Source of the DNA: Phaeovulum sp.
Lineage (GTDB): Bacteria; Pseudomonadota; Alphaproteobacteria; Rhodobacterales; Rhodobacteraceae
Direction: 5' to 3'
Length of the DNA: 64,000 nt
Assembly (NCBI RefSeq): GCF_030684035.1
Contig: NZ_JAUXPI010000002.1
Span: 98,297 to 162,296 of the forward strand
Shown here piece after piece: positions 1-12,420 of the stretch. The position numbers were made by a program, and so were the translations under genes. The stretch's first letter is position 1. Every line of letters starts with the position of its first letter. The notes below the pieces were generated by a model. The model worked only from the letters and a program-made list of their open reading frames with translations. It was not told the DNA's origin and made no database searches.

Positions 1-466
1 CGAAGCTTTTGGCAAGGTCGGTGGCTTGCACGGCGGTGGCCTCGGCCCAGCCCTTGGTGGCCACAAACCCTTCGCGCGCGTCGATGCCGACCGCGATATG
101 GCCCGGAAAGCGGCGCGCCGCTTCGCGCACCAGGCCCGGGTTTTCAACCGCGACGGTGCCGAGAATGACCCGGGCGAGGCCCTTGGCAAGCCAGCGTTCG
201 ATAGTGGCCATGTCGCGGATGCCGCCACCGAGTTGCACCGGCACCTTCACCTGCGCAAGGATCGCCTCGACCGCCGCGGCGTTTACCGGCGTGCCCGCGA
301 AGGCGCCGTTGAGATCGACGAGGTGCAGCCATTCAGCGCCCGCCGCCACGAAGGCGGCGGCCTGCGCGCCGGGGTCGGTGCCGAACACCGTGGCGCTTTC
401 CATGCGCCCATGGATCAGCCGCACGCAGGCACCGTCCTTGAGGTCGATTGCGGGGTAAAGGATCAT
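1..466 (-). CDS. hisA: HisA, phosphoribosylformimino-AICAR ribotide isomerase (3' part outside window)
   Basis: Cytoplasmic isomerase of histidine biosynthesis that converts ProFAR to PRFAR, the substrate of HisF-HisH. The visible 155 residues begin with the (beta/alpha)8 strand YPAIDLKDG (residues 4-12, catalytic Asp8). They continue through LGGGIRD, the phosphate-binding type loop, and GIDAREG, which carries the second catalytic Asp region. The family is about 240 residues, so roughly 85 C-terminal residues lie beyond the left edge. The ATG at 466 has a GGCGGAG stretch just upstream. hisB-hisH lie on the same strand but are separated from hisA by plus-strand genes (634-2756), so this copy must be transcribed from its own promoter in the 467-633 gap. 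Confidence 0.95.
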   Translation of the reverse strand, partial: MILYPAIDLKDGACVRLIHGRMESATVFGTDPGAQAAAFVAAGAEWLHLVDLNGAFAGTPVNAAAVEAILAQVKVPVQLGGGIRDMATIERWLAKGLARVILGTVAVENPGLVREAARRFPGHIAVGIDAREGFVATKGWAEATAVQATDLAKSF

Positions 467-555
467 CGTTCGGCTCCGCCGGGCGCTATCTGGTGCGGGT
501 GATAGCGGGAAACGGCGGCAGGTGCAAACCGCGCGGGTGCGGCGTGTAACCAATG

Positions 556-570
556 TTGACGTAACGTCAA
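556..570. promoter_or_regulatory. Perfect palindrome TTGACGT-A-ACGTCAA, probable operator
   Basis: A 15-bp inverted repeat (7-bp arms, one central base) lies between divergent hisA and the symporter module, 64 bp before the start at 634. Its layout resembles operators of MerR-type regulators of the LiuR kind, but the regulator is not in this window, so the assignment is only suggestive. The symmetry is seen directly; the function is inferred. Confidence 0.5.
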
Positions 571-633
571 GAAGTGGTTGCGTCCGCGCGACGGTGGCGA
601 TAGGTCTCGCGACCAGGGCAGAGGAAGGCGCAT

Positions 634-819
634 ATGGGGCATCGATCGTTTTGGGCGTGGGCGGTTGTAACTGCGGCGCTGGTGCTGTTGGCGGTGGCCA
701 TACCCTACCGCGTGCTGGCGGGCGGCGCGCCGTCGCTGGCGATCTTCGGCTTCTGGTCGGCTTTCGGGGTGGCGGTGATCGCCATGATCGGCCTTGCCGT
801 GATGCGCTGGAAGGACTGA
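634..819 (+). CDS. Small two-helix membrane protein of symporter module (DUF3311-like)
   Basis: A 61-residue protein made almost entirely of two transmembrane helices (about residues 8-28 and 35-56) with a basic C-terminal end (MRWKD). Such short proteins typically precede sodium/solute symporter genes and are grouped as DUF3311 or YhdT-like; they are thought to be accessory to the transporter. GAGGAAGG at 621-628 is a strong ribosome binding site. The stop is 4 bp before the symporter start, so the two are clearly one operon. The family name is my best match and not certain. Confidence 0.7.
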   Translation: MGHRSFWAWAVVTAALVLLAVAIPYRVLAGGAPSLAIFGFWSAFGVAVIAMIGLAVMRWKD

Positions 820-823
820 CAGC

Positions 824-2293
824 ATGCTCTCCACCACGCTGATCTCGGCCGCGATCGCGGTGTTTGCGCTTGTCGGGATGTTGATCGCGCGGGCAGCGAC
901 CCGGGCCAACACCGGCACGGCCGCCGATTATTACCTTGGCGGCGGTCGGCTGAGCGGGCTGGTTGCCGGGCTTTCCTACGGTGCCACAACCTATTCCGCC
1001 TTCATGCTGGTGGTGCTGACCGGGCTGACCTATCGCGGCGGCGTAGGCGCGCTGGGGTTCGAGCTGATCTATTTCGCCGGGCTGAGCCTGTTGGTGATCT
1101 TTGCTCCGCGGTTCTGGCTGGCGGCGCGCAAATGGGGGTTCATTTCGCCCGCCGAAATGGTCGGCGCGCGCTATGGCAGCAAGGGCGTGGCGCGGTTGAT
1201 GGCGGTGGTCGCGCTGGTGTTCCTCTTGCCCTATTGCACAACCCAGATGGCCGGTATCGGCCTGTTGCTTTCGGGCGTGACCGGCGGCGGCATCTCGCTC
1301 GTCGCGGCGGTGGTGACCGGTGCGGTGCTGGCGATGCTCTGGACGCTGCTGGCGGGTCTGCGGTCGGTCGCCTGGACTGATGCGGCGCAGGCAGGGGTGA
1401 TGCTGTTGTCGGGACTGCTGGCGGTGGGCTTTGCGGTCGCGGCAATCGGCGGACCCGGGGCCTTTGTCGATGCGACAATTGCGACGCACGGCAAGTGGCT
1501 TGATTTGCCGGGACCGGGGCTGTGGAGCCTGCCGACCTTCGCCGCGCTGGCGCTGCCGTGGTTCTTCTTTGCGATCTCGAACCCGCAGGTGAGCCAGCGG
1601 CTGTTCGTGGCGCGCGATTTCGCTGCGATGCGGCGGATGATCCTGTGGGTGCTCGGGTTCGGCTTCATTTTCACGCTGATCGCGGTGATTTGGGGTTTTG
1701 CGGCCCTGCAACTGGTGCCGGGGCTGGAGAATACCGCGTTGGCGACGCCAGCGCTGTTGACCTCGGGGGCTATCCCGGTGCCGGTGGCGGTGCTCTTGAT
1801 AATCGGGGTGCTTTCGGCGGCGATCTCGACGCTCGATTCGATTGCGCTCACCGTCGGTTCGATGGTGGCGCGGGATCTGATGCGCCGGGGTTCCAGCGAC
1901 GCGCGGCAGGTGTTTGCCGGGCGGATGGTGGTGGTGGCGGTGATTGTTTTTGCGGCAGCCTTTGCCATCGACTCGGCGCGGATTGTGGATCAGTTGGCGG
2001 CGCTTTCGGCGGCGGGGCTTCTGGTTACCGTGCCGCCGATCATCGGTGCCTTCTTCTGGCGGCGCGGCACCGCTGCGGGCGCGCTTGCCTGCCTGGCCGG
2101 GGGGGCCATGGTCGCGGTGTGGCTGTCGCTGGTGCAGGGGGTGAGCGTGTTCAACCCATGGCTCGCGGTGAGTGTGACGGCGATCAGCAGCGGGCTGTTC
2201 GTCGCCGTGAGCCTGTTCACCCGCCCTCGGCCGATGGCGCTCGATTTTGCCGGCGAGTTGCGCGATGATCTGGTGCGGCACAACGCCTGGTAA
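824..2293 (+). CDS. Sodium:solute symporter family transporter
   Basis: A 489-residue inner-membrane protein with about 13 predicted helices. It carries the N-terminal [10 protein letters not shown] and [10 protein letters not shown] segments typical of the SSS family (PanF/PutP relatives), and [11 protein letters not shown] midway. It should import a small organic solute with Na+; the substrate cannot be read from the sequence. It starts 4 bp after the small membrane protein, with AAGGA in the preceding gene's end as ribosome binding site. A palindromic operator candidate lies ahead of the module at 556-570. Length is normal for the family. Confidence 0.9.
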   Translation: MLSTTLISAAIAVFALVGMLIARAATRANTGTAADYYLGGGRLSGLVAGLSYGATTYSAFMLVVLTGLTYRGGVGALGFELIYFAGLSLLVIFAPRFWLAARKWGFISPAEMVGARYGSKGVARLMAVVALVFLLPYCTTQMAGIGLLLSGVTGGGISLVAAVVTGAVLAMLWTLLAGLRSVAWTDAAQAGVMLLSGLLAVGFAVAAIGGPGAFVDATIATHGKWLDLPGPGLWSLPTFAALALPWFFFAISNPQVSQRLFVARDFAAMRRMILWVLGFGFIFTLIAVIWGFAALQLVPGLENTALATPALLTSGAIPVPVAVLLIIGVLSAAISTLDSIALTVGSMVARDLMRRGSSDARQVFAGRMVVVAVIVFAAAFAIDSARIVDQLAALSAAGLLVTVPPIIGAFFWRRGTAAGALACLAGGAMVAVWLSLVQGVSVFNPWLAVSVTAISSGLFVAVSLFTRPRPMALDFAGELRDDLVRHNAW

Positions 2294-2369
2294 CCTGCGA
2301 CCCGACGTCAGGCTTGCCGGGAATCGGGCAGTGTGGCTGATATGGTGCCAGCTATCAGGGAGGATAGAC

Positions 2370-2756
2370 ATGAAACGAGTGGTACTGGCGGCGGTTTTCG
2401 CCGTGGCGGCGGGTGTTGCGGGCGCGGACCCGTTGGAAGGCATCTGGAGGACTGCCCCCGACGACAACGGCAACTCCGGCCATGTGCAGATCGTGCCATG
2501 CGGGTCGGCGCTCTGCGGCACATTAATCAAATCGTTCGACAGCGCCGGCAAACCGATGGCTTCGGAAAACATCGGCAAGCTGATCATCTGGGATATGGTG
2601 GCCAACGGCGCGAGCGGCTACAAGGGCATGCTCTGGTCGCCGGACCGCGACAAAACCTACAAGTCGAAGCTGACGCTTTCGGGTAATACTCTGGCGGTCG
2701 AGGGTTGCATTGCCTTCCTCTGCCGTAATGGCGGCACCTGGACGCGGGCCAACTGA
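2370..2756 (+). CDS. DUF2147 family secreted protein
   Basis: A 128-residue exported protein with a signal peptide (residues 1 to about 19, ending AGVAGA). Its mature part shows the DUF2147 pattern: LEGIWRT near the start, [14 protein letters not shown], a central IWDM segment and a C-terminal [14 protein letters not shown]. Function of the family is unknown; members look like small beta-rich periplasmic proteins. The start at 2370 was chosen over longer frames because GGGAGG stands 6-8 bases ahead and the signal peptide begins there. It converges with hisH, whose stop is only 18 bp away. Confidence 0.85.
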   Translation: MKRVVLAAVFAVAAGVAGADPLEGIWRTAPDDNGNSGHVQIVPCGSALCGTLIKSFDSAGKPMASENIGKLIIWDMVANGASGYKGMLWSPDRDKTYKSKLTLSGNTLAVEGCIAFLCRNGGTWTRAN

Positions 2757-2774
2757 GCGCCGCGCCGGCGGGCT

Positions 2775-3413
2775 TCACGGGTTCCAGCGCAGGAAGTTGG
2801 CAATCAGCCGCAGGCCCGCGGCCTGGCTTTTCTCGGGGTGGAACTGGGTGCCGACCATGTTGGCGCGCCCGACAATGGCAGTGATTTCGCCGCCGTAGTC
2901 GCAATGCGCCAGCCTGTCGGCGGGGTTGGCCACCTTGAAGTGGTAGGAATGCACGAAATAGGCGTGATCGCCGGTCACGATGCCCGCCAGCAGCGGGTGC
3001 GGGCGGTCGATCACCAGGTCATTCCAGCCCATGTGCGGCACCTTCATGCCCGCATCGGAGGGGGTGATTTTCACCACTTCGCCGCCGATCCAGTCAAAGC
3101 CCGGTGTCGGCGTATATTCAAGCCCGCGCGTCGCCATCATCTGCATGCCGATGCAGATGCCGAGAAAGGGCCGCGCGCGCGCCGTGACCGCCTCTTCGAT
3201 CGCCTCGAAAAGCCCGCCATGGGCATCGAGCGCGCGGCGGCAGGCGGGAAAGGCACCATCGCCAGGCAGCACGATGCGATCGGCGCGCGCCAAATCTTCG
3301 GGGCGCGAGGAAACCAGCACCGCGCCGCCCCCGACCTCGGCCGCCATGCGCTGAAACGCCTTTTCGGCCGAATGCAGGTTGCCGCTTTCGTAATCGACCA
3401 GAACGGTCAGCAT
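2775..3413 (-). CDS. hisH: HisH, imidazole glycerol phosphate synthase glutaminase subunit
   Basis: A 212-residue class I glutamine amidotransferase that supplies ammonia to HisF for imidazole glycerol phosphate formation. Nucleophile Cys87 sits in FLGICIGMQ, and the His-Glu pair in GTQFHPEKS near residue 193. The N-terminal VDYESGN loop contacts HisF in this family. The ATG at 3413 shares one base with the hisB stop (TGATG), so translation is coupled. HisF is not in the window and would be expected near hisA, beyond the left edge. Confidence 0.96.
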   Translation of the reverse strand: MLTVLVDYESGNLHSAEKAFQRMAAEVGGGAVLVSSRPEDLARADRIVLPGDGAFPACRRALDAHGGLFEAIEEAVTARARPFLGICIGMQMMATRGLEYTPTPGFDWIGGEVVKITPSDAGMKVPHMGWNDLVIDRPHPLLAGIVTGDHAYFVHSYHFKVANPADRLAHCDYGGEITAIVGRANMVGTQFHPEKSQAAGLRLIANFLRWNP

Positions 3414-4000
3414 CAAAGCGCGCCCTTGGTGGAAGGCAGCACGCCGCCCATGCGCGGGTCGGGTTCGACCGCCGCGCGCAGGGCCCGGGCAACCGCCTTG
3501 AAGCTGGCCTCGGCGATATGGTGGCTGTTGAGCCCGTGCAGGCGGTCAACATGCAGTGTCATGCCGGCATGGGTGCTCAGCGCCTGAAAGAATTCGCGCA
3601 CCAGTTCCGTGTCGAAGCTGCCGATCTTCGGGGTCGGGAAATCGACACTCCAGACAAGATAGGGGCGGCCCGACAGATCGAGCGCGGCGCGCACCAGCGC
3701 ATCATCCATCGCGAGATCGAAGTGACCGTAGCGGCGGATGCCGCGTTTGTCGCCGAGTGCTGCGCCAAGCGCCTGGCCAAGGGTGATGCCTACATCCTCG
3801 ACGGTGTGGTGATCGTCGATGTGCAGATCGCCGGTGGCATGAATGGTCAGGTCGATCAGCGAGTGGCGGGCAAGCTGGTCAAGCATGTGATCGAAAAAGC
3901 CGACGCCGGTGGCGTTTTCATAAGCGCCGGTGCCGTCAAGGTTGACCGTGACCGCAACCCGGGTTTCGGCGGTCTGGCGGGTGATGGTGGCGTTACGCAT
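3413..4000 (-). CDS. hisB: HisB, imidazoleglycerol-phosphate dehydratase
   Basis: A 195-residue monofunctional dehydratase of histidine biosynthesis, the usual length outside enterics. It contains the two metal-binding His clusters of the family: [13 protein letters not shown] followed by [10 protein letters not shown], and [13 protein letters not shown] near residue 165. It is the first gene of a two-gene hisB-hisH unit read leftwards; the end overlaps hisH by one base. The intergenic space upstream (4001-4119) must hold its promoter and also ends in a short GGGGATATTT motif (see the dispersed repeat finding). Confidence 0.97.
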   Translation of the reverse strand: MRNATITRQTAETRVAVTVNLDGTGAYENATGVGFFDHMLDQLARHSLIDLTIHATGDLHIDDHHTVEDVGITLGQALGAALGDKRGIRRYGHFDLAMDDALVRAALDLSGRPYLVWSVDFPTPKIGSFDTELVREFFQALSTHAGMTLHVDRLHGLNSHHIAEASFKAVARALRAAVEPDPRMGGVLPSTKGAL

Positions 4001-4119
4001 GGGGCCTCTTTGCTGCTGCTGCCTGTCTTATAGGCGGCGCGCGGGGGTTTGTTAAGCCATGCGGGAACGCGCGTGGCGGGCTGCGCCTCCGGCGGGGATA
4101 TTTCTTTCTGAAGCAGCTG

Positions 4120-5055
4120 TCAGTAGCCGCGCGCACGATCGACAAGGTGCAGCAGCGGCAGGCCTGCGAGGTCGCGGCGGATGTTTTCGGCCACCACCCG
4201 CGCGGCCGAGGCGGGGCGGGTTTCGGCGGCGATATGCGGGGTGACGGTGACCCCCGGATGCGCCCAGAACGGGTGATCTGGCGGCAGGGGCTCGGTGCGG
4301 AACACATCGAGCGTGGCATGCGCGATCTGGCCTGCATCAAGTGCGGCAAGAAGCGCCGCATCGTCGATCAACCTGCCGCGGCCGGGGTTGATGATGACGG
4401 CACCGCGCGGCAGCCTTGCGAGGGTGGCGGCGTTCAGCAGGTTTTCGGTTTCCGGCGTATCGGGCAGAAGCGTGACCAGAATTTCGGCGCGGGCAAGGGT
4501 TTCGGCAAGCCCTGCGGCACCCGAAAGGCAGCGGATGCCGGGCAGTTCCCTTGGCGCGCGGCTCCAGCCAGTGACGCGGAAATTGAGGCTTGCAAGCGCC
4601 GTTGCGGCGGCGCGGCCAAGTTCGCCGAGGCCAAGGATTGCCACGTTGCGTTCCCGCGCCAGGGGTGGGGTGAGCGCGCCGCGCCAGATGCCGTCCTGGC
4701 CGAGAATATGGGCATCGAGCCCGAGGTGGTGGCGCAGCACATGGCCGGTGACCCATTCCACCATGCCCTCGCTGAGCGCCGGATCGACCATGCGGGCAAG
4801 CGGCTGCGTCAGGCTCGGGTTCGTCACGATCCGCTCGACCCCGGCCCAGAGGCTCAGCACCGCGCGGGTGCGGCGATAGGGGGTGAAATCGGCCAGCAGC
4901 CCGCCGGGGGCGAAGATGATGTAATCTACCGTTTCGGGCGGGGTGGTGGCATCGGCCATCTGCACCCTCAGCCCGGCTTGGCGGAAAGCCTCGGCAAGCG
5001 GTGCCTGATACTTTGCCCAGAGCCGGGCGGGGGCGGCGAAAAGCACGGTTTGCAT
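4120..5055 (-). CDS. ghrA: 2-hydroxyacid dehydrogenase, glyoxylate/hydroxypyruvate reductase A type
   Basis: A 311-residue D-isomer-specific NAD(P)-dependent dehydrogenase, close in length to E. coli GhrA. The nucleotide-binding Rossmann turn is LGLGELGRAAA, and NPGRGRLIDD plus the C-terminal PHIAAETRPAS carry the expected catalytic Arg and His. It should reduce glyoxylate or hydroxypyruvate in the cytoplasm. I prefer the ATG at 5055, which follows GAGG with an 8-base gap and lies just past the rodA stop, over an upstream ATG at 5079 inside rodA. It appears to be the last gene of the mre-rod transcription unit. Confidence 0.88.
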   Translation of the reverse strand: MQTVLFAAPARLWAKYQAPLAEAFRQAGLRVQMADATTPPETVDYIIFAPGGLLADFTPYRRTRAVLSLWAGVERIVTNPSLTQPLARMVDPALSEGMVEWVTGHVLRHHLGLDAHILGQDGIWRGALTPPLARERNVAILGLGELGRAAATALASLNFRVTGWSRAPRELPGIRCLSGAAGLAETLARAEILVTLLPDTPETENLLNAATLARLPRGAVIINPGRGRLIDDAALLAALDAGQIAHATLDVFRTEPLPPDHPFWAHPGVTVTPHIAAETRPASAARVVAENIRRDLAGLPLLHLVDRARGY

Positions 5056-5059
5056 CGGG

Positions 5060-6199
5060 TTACCTCGGGCGATGGACATGGGCGCTTTGCACCAGGCCGA
5101 AGGCCATGAGCAGGATCATCATTGCGGTGCCGCCGTAGCTGACCAGCGGCAAGGGCACCCCAACCACCGGCAGAAGCCCCATCACCATGCCCATGTTCAC
5201 CGCGAAATAGAGAAAGAAGGTGGCGGCAACGCCGAGCGTGAGAAGTGCTGCGAAGCGGTCCTTGTTTGAGAGCGCCGAGTGGATGCAGAAGGCGATCACC
5301 AGCACATAAAGCGCCAGCAGCGAGGCCCCGCCGACAAAGCCGAATTCCTCCGCCAGCGTGGTGAAAATGAAATCGGTGTGCTTCTCGGGCAGGAAATTGA
5401 GCCGCGACTGGGTGCCCTGCATGAAGCCGCGCCCGGCCCAGCCGCCGGAGCCGAGCGCGATCTGCGCCTGGGTGATGTTGTAGCCGGCACCGAGCGGATC
5501 GCTTGCGGGATCAAGAAACACGTCGATGCGGCGATACTGATAATCGCGCAGAAGCTGCCACGATGTGCCGCGGCTTTGCAGCACCGCGGCGACCGCCGCC
5601 ACCCCCAGCGCCAGCACCGAGCCGAAATACCACAAGCTCACCCCCGCCGCGAACATCACCAGGCCGCCGCCCATGACCAGCATCAGCGCGGTGCCGAGGT
5701 CGGGCTGCGACAGCACCAGCGCCGTCGGCACCAGGATCAGCGCGGCGGGAACTGCCACCCAGATGAGCCGGGAGGTTCGCGCGAGGTCGAGCCAGTCGTA
5801 ATAGGCGGCGAGCGCCATGATGAGCGCGATCTTCATCACCTCGGAGGGTTGCAGGCGCAGCGGCCCAAGCTCGAGCCAGCGCTGCGCGCCCATGCCGACA
5901 TCGCCGAAGAACTCGACCGCGATCAGCAGCGCTAGCGAAAGCGCATAGGCCAGCGCCGACAGGTTGCGCCAGAACCAGATCGGCACCATGGCGATCATCA
6001 GCATTGCGGCCATGCCTGCCGCGAAGCGTTTGATCTGCGGTTCCGCCCAGACCTCGATGCGGCCACCCGCCACCGAATAAAGCATGAGAAAGCCGACGCA
6101 GGCGATGGCCGAGAGCAGCACGACCAGCGGCCAGCTGATATGGAGCACCTTGCGAAAGCCCGTCGGTGCCGATCTGAGGCCGTAATCGAGATGGGTCAT
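5060..6199 (-). CDS. rodA: RodA, SEDS peptidoglycan glycosyltransferase
   Basis: A 379-residue polytopic membrane protein of the SEDS family that polymerises glycan strands during cell elongation together with PBP2. Family marks include GAQRWLELGPLRLQPSEVMK midway, the loop with LNFLPEKHTDFIF and EEFGFVGG, and the final SYGGTAMM segment. Its start overlaps the PBP2 stop by 4 bases (ATGA). Length and topology (about 10 helices) are normal for RodA. Confidence 0.96.
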   Translation of the reverse strand: MTHLDYGLRSAPTGFRKVLHISWPLVVLLSAIACVGFLMLYSVAGGRIEVWAEPQIKRFAAGMAAMLMIAMVPIWFWRNLSALAYALSLALLIAVEFFGDVGMGAQRWLELGPLRLQPSEVMKIALIMALAAYYDWLDLARTSRLIWVAVPAALILVPTALVLSQPDLGTALMLVMGGGLVMFAAGVSLWYFGSVLALGVAAVAAVLQSRGTSWQLLRDYQYRRIDVFLDPASDPLGAGYNITQAQIALGSGGWAGRGFMQGTQSRLNFLPEKHTDFIFTTLAEEFGFVGGASLLALYVLVIAFCIHSALSNKDRFAALLTLGVAATFFLYFAVNMGMVMGLLPVVGVPLPLVSYGGTAMMILLMAFGLVQSAHVHRPR

Positions 6200-8142
6200 G
6201 CGCGGCTGCTCGTGCGCGGCGGCGTTTCGTCAGGATCGACAAGCTGCATCTGGTCGTGTTGGGTCTGAATGCGGGTGCGCTGGCTTTCGGGATAGGCAGA
6301 GAGCGGCGGCAGCTTGCCGTAGAGCGCGAAAAGGAGCATGTCGCGCGCCAGCGGTGCTGCCACCGCCGAGCCACCGCCGCCATGTTCTACCACCAGTGCC
6401 ACGGCGTATTTCGGCGCATTCGCCGGGGCATAGGCCACAAAAAGCGCGTGGTCGCGCTGTGCCCAGGGCAGGTCCTCGTTGGAGGTGACGCCGCCTTCAC
6501 GTTCGGCGGCCGAGATGTTGCGCACCTGACTGGTGCCGGTCTTGCCCGCCATGCGCATTTCGGCGGCGACGATACGCGAGCCGTTGGCGGTGCCCCTGGT
6601 CGAGTTGACCACAGCATCCATACCGGCCCGGACCGCTTCGAGATAGGCCGGGTCTATGGCCAGCACGGCGGCGCGCGGCGCGGCGATTTCAACGCCGTTG
6701 CGCGAACGCACCAGGCGCGGCACGATTTCGCGCCCCGAGGCGATGCGCGCGGTCATCACCGCCAGTTGCAGCGGCGAGGTGAGCACGAAGCCCTGACCGA
6801 TGGTTGCATTCAGCGTATCGCCGATGACCCAATCGCGCCCGTAGCGGCGCTTTTTCCATTCCTGGGTCGGTGCCAGCCCATCGGCCACCGCCGACAGCGG
6901 CAGATCGTGGTGCATGCCAAGGCCAAGCCTGCGCGCCATGTCGGAGATCTTGTCGATGCCGACGCGCTGCGAGACATCGTAATAGAAAACGTCGCAGGAT
7001 TGTTCGAGGCTTTGTTGCAGGTTGATGTTGCCGTGACCGGCCGGGCGCCAGCAGTGGAACTTGCGGCCGCCGACCTCGACAAAGCCGGGGCAGCGCACGG
7101 TTTCCTTGGGGCCGATCACCCCGGCCTCCATTGCCGCGAGCGCAGTGACCATCTTGTAGGTCGAACCCGGCGGGTAGAGGCCCTGCACCGATTTGTCGGC
7201 AAGCGGGCGGTGGTCGTTTTCATTCAGGCCACGATAGGCTGCCGAGGAAATGCCGCGCACGAACAGGTTGGGGTCGAACGAGGGGGCCGAGGCGATCGCC
7301 ATGATATCGCCATTGGTCACGTCGATCACCACCGCCGAGGCGCTTTCCTTGCCAAGCCGCTCCTGCACATAGTTTTGCAGGCGGTAGTCGACGGTCAGTT
7401 GCAGCGCATCGCCGGGGTCGCCCTCCTGGCGGGAAAGCTCGCGCATTTCGCGCCCGGCGGAGTTGACCTCGACCCGCCTTGTGCCCGCGCGGCCGCGCAG
7501 CGCCTGTTCCATCTTCGCCTCGATGCCGACCTTGCCGATCTGGAAGCGCGGAATCCGCAGCAAGGGGTCAGGGTCTTCGATGCGGCCAAGGTCGAAGTCG
7601 GAGACCGGCCCGACATAGCCGAGTACATGCGCGAAATCGGCGTGGCGCGGGTAGAACCGCGAAAGACCGACTTCGGGCGTGACCCCGGGCAGAGCCGGGG
7701 CGTTGACCGCGATGCGCGAAAACTCCTCCCAGCTCAGCCGGTCGGCGATGGTAAAGGGCGCAATCGGGCTGCGGCGGCGCATTTCGGCAAGAATCGATTC
7801 TGCCTCGGCATCGCTCAGCGCGATCAGGCGGCGAAGCCGTGCCAGTACATCGGCCACATCGCCCGCGTCTTCGCGGGTGATGGTCACCCGGTAATTCGAT
7901 TCGTTGCCCGCCAGCAGGTAACCGTTGCGGTCGTGAATAAGCCCGCGGGCTGGCGGCAGCAGGCGGATCTTGATCGAGTTGCCCTCGGACAAAAGCCGGT
8001 ATTCGTCGGCCTGGGCAAGCTGCATGCCGCGCATCCGCAGCGCCAGCACCGCCACTGTGCCCGCCTGAAACGCCCCAAGCATGAGGCCGCGGCGGCTGAT
8101 CTTGCGCTGGCTTTCGGCGCTGTCGCGGGGGGAACGCCTCAT
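6196..8142 (-). CDS. mrdA: Penicillin-binding protein 2, elongation transpeptidase
   Basis: A 648-residue bitopic class B PBP that cross-links peptidoglycan in the elongasome. A short basic cytoplasmic tail and one membrane helix (about residues 22-40) are followed by the pedestal domain. The transpeptidase domain has SxxK as GSTYKM (about residue 330), SxN as SCD (about 385) and KTGTSQ (about 537). The SCD variant is usual for PBP2. It overlaps rodA and mreD by 4 bases each, so the four genes are translationally coupled. Confidence 0.96.
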   Translation of the reverse strand: MRRSPRDSAESQRKISRRGLMLGAFQAGTVAVLALRMRGMQLAQADEYRLLSEGNSIKIRLLPPARGLIHDRNGYLLAGNESNYRVTITREDAGDVADVLARLRRLIALSDAEAESILAEMRRRSPIAPFTIADRLSWEEFSRIAVNAPALPGVTPEVGLSRFYPRHADFAHVLGYVGPVSDFDLGRIEDPDPLLRIPRFQIGKVGIEAKMEQALRGRAGTRRVEVNSAGREMRELSRQEGDPGDALQLTVDYRLQNYVQERLGKESASAVVIDVTNGDIMAIASAPSFDPNLFVRGISSAAYRGLNENDHRPLADKSVQGLYPPGSTYKMVTALAAMEAGVIGPKETVRCPGFVEVGGRKFHCWRPAGHGNINLQQSLEQSCDVFYYDVSQRVGIDKISDMARRLGLGMHHDLPLSAVADGLAPTQEWKKRRYGRDWVIGDTLNATIGQGFVLTSPLQLAVMTARIASGREIVPRLVRSRNGVEIAAPRAAVLAIDPAYLEAVRAGMDAVVNSTRGTANGSRIVAAEMRMAGKTGTSQVRNISAAEREGGVTSNEDLPWAQRDHALFVAYAPANAPKYAVALVVEHGGGGSAVAAPLARDMLLFALYGKLPPLSAYPESQRTRIQTQHDQMQLVDPDETPPRTSSRA

Positions 8143-8678
8143 AGCCGCCTGCCAAACGCGTCAACTTCGCCGGGGGCAGCGCGGCGCAGCCCGACGGCGA
8201 TGTAACTGGCGATCACCACCAGCGGATAGACGGCGATGGTGGCGAGGAAGTGCAGCAGCGACAGGCCGAGCGCGGGTTGCGGCACCATCAGCACCGCCAG
8301 CACCATGCGGTTAGCCAGCACCATTGCCAAAAGCAGCACGCCGACCGTCAGCCATTCGAGCAAGAACGACAGATCGCGCAGGCTTGCCTCGCGGGCGCGC
8401 AGAAACTCGGTGCCGCCGAGCACGATCAGCGCCCAGAGGCCGGGTGGGCGCTGGAACATCAGATCTTCGATCAGCATCACAGCGACGATCAGCATGGCAG
8501 GCACATATTCCGGGCGGCGCAGCAGCCAGGCGAGCGTGATTGCCAGCGTGATATCGGGGCCGGGCCAGCCCGATGTGCCGCTCGACAGCGGTAACAGGCG
8601 CAAGAACAGCACGCCGAGCGCCAGGCCCAGAAAGAGCGTGCGGTGGAAAAGCAGTTGCCGGGAAATCGGGTCAACCAT
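8139..8678 (-). CDS. mreD: MreD, rod shape-determining membrane protein
   Basis: A 179-residue integral membrane protein with five to six helices, sitting between mreC and mrdA as in most alphaproteobacteria. MreD binds MreC and helps connect the cytoskeleton to the wall synthases. Sequence conservation in this family is low; PDITLAITLAWLLRRPEY and the EDLMFQRPPGLWAL segment fit it, and gene order makes the call secure. It overlaps mreC by 8 bases and mrdA by 4. Confidence 0.9.
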   Translation of the reverse strand: MVDPISRQLLFHRTLFLGLALGVLFLRLLPLSSGTSGWPGPDITLAITLAWLLRRPEYVPAMLIVAVMLIEDLMFQRPPGLWALIVLGGTEFLRAREASLRDLSFLLEWLTVGVLLLAMVLANRMVLAVLMVPQPALGLSLLHFLATIAVYPLVVIASYIAVGLRRAAPGEVDAFGRRL

Positions 8679-9603
8679 TGCCGCCGGGCCTCGGAAGCGC
8701 CGCCGGCGCGGTGAGCGGTGCCGATGAGCCAGCCTCGCCCGCCTCGGGTGCCGGCGGGATCAGCGCACCCACGTCTTGCAACTGTTCGGCCGGGTGGCTG
8801 CGCAGCACGCGCAGAAAATCGAGCCGCTCGTAATCTGCGGCAAGGCGCACCCGCAGGCGGCGGTCGCTGCCCTGCGCCACCTGGCCTACCAGAATTCCGG
8901 CGGGAAACACCCCGCCATCGCCCGAGCTTACCACCCGGTCGCCAGGCCGCACCAGTTCGGGGCTTTCCAGAAACTCGACCAGCGGCAGCGCCGAATTGTC
9001 GCCCGAGAGCAGCGCCCGCTGGCCCGAGGGCTGGATGGTGACGGGAATCCGGCTGGAGCTGTCGGTCAGCAGCACGACCCGGGCGGTGGTGCGCCCGACC
9101 CCCGAGATGCGCCCGACAAGGCCGAGCCCGTCCATCGTCGCCCAGCCATCCACCACCCCGTCGCGCGAGCCGACATTGAGCAGCACCGATTGGCGGAACG
9201 GCGAGCCCGAGTCGGCGAGCACCACCCCCGAAACCGAGGTCAGCTTGGGGTCAAGCCGCACAGCGTTCTGCGCCAGCAGTTTCGCGTTCTGCTGTTCCAG
9301 TTGCACTGCCGCCTCTTTCCAGGCCTTCATCTGCTGCAACTCGCGGCGCAGTTCCTGGTTCTGTTCGTAGATCCGGGCGTAGGATTGAAAGCCTTCCACC
9401 ATGCCCAGCATCTTGGTGACCGGCACCATTGCCCAGTCGAACGTGGGCACGAAGCGGTCGATGAAGGCGGCGCGAAAGCGTTCGACGCGCGGGCTGTCGA
9501 TACGCCAGACCAGAAAGGTAAGCGCAAGCACGACCGCCATGGCCGCAATCAGGATGCGGCGCACGGGTCTGGCAAAGTCGATGTCGTCGCGGTTTCTTGC
9601 CAA
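8671..9603 (-). CDS. mreC: MreC, rod shape-determining protein
   Basis: A 310-residue periplasmic protein anchored by one N-terminal helix (about residues 15-32). A coiled coil at about residues 75-110 (YEQNQELRRELQQMKAW and following) is followed by two beta-barrel subdomains with DSGSPFRQSVLLNVGSRDGV. It scaffolds PBP2-RodA along MreB. The start is TTG at 9603, preceded by GAGG at a 5-base gap; no ATG lies in a better position. The C-terminal tail is Ala/Pro-rich and probably disordered. Confidence 0.94.
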   Translation of the reverse strand: MARNRDDIDFARPVRRILIAAMAVVLALTFLVWRIDSPRVERFRAAFIDRFVPTFDWAMVPVTKMLGMVEGFQSYARIYEQNQELRRELQQMKAWKEAAVQLEQQNAKLLAQNAVRLDPKLTSVSGVVLADSGSPFRQSVLLNVGSRDGVVDGWATMDGLGLVGRISGVGRTTARVVLLTDSSSRIPVTIQPSGQRALLSGDNSALPLVEFLESPELVRPGDRVVSSGDGGVFPAGILVGQVAQGSDRRLRVRLAADYERLDFLRVLRSHPAEQLQDVGALIPPAPEAGEAGSSAPLTAPAALPRPGGNG

Positions 9604-9659
9604 TGTGGCCTCGTCTCAGGGGCGGCCCCATCCGTCGCGTCGCGGCGGCGGCGGCGCGC

Positions 9660-12418
<2,759 letters not shown>

Positions 12419-12420
12419 GT

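Noticed and set aside
6256..8205. A 649-codon plus-strand frame opposite mrdA
   Set aside because: It is antisense to the clearly conserved PBP2 gene and has no domain of its own.
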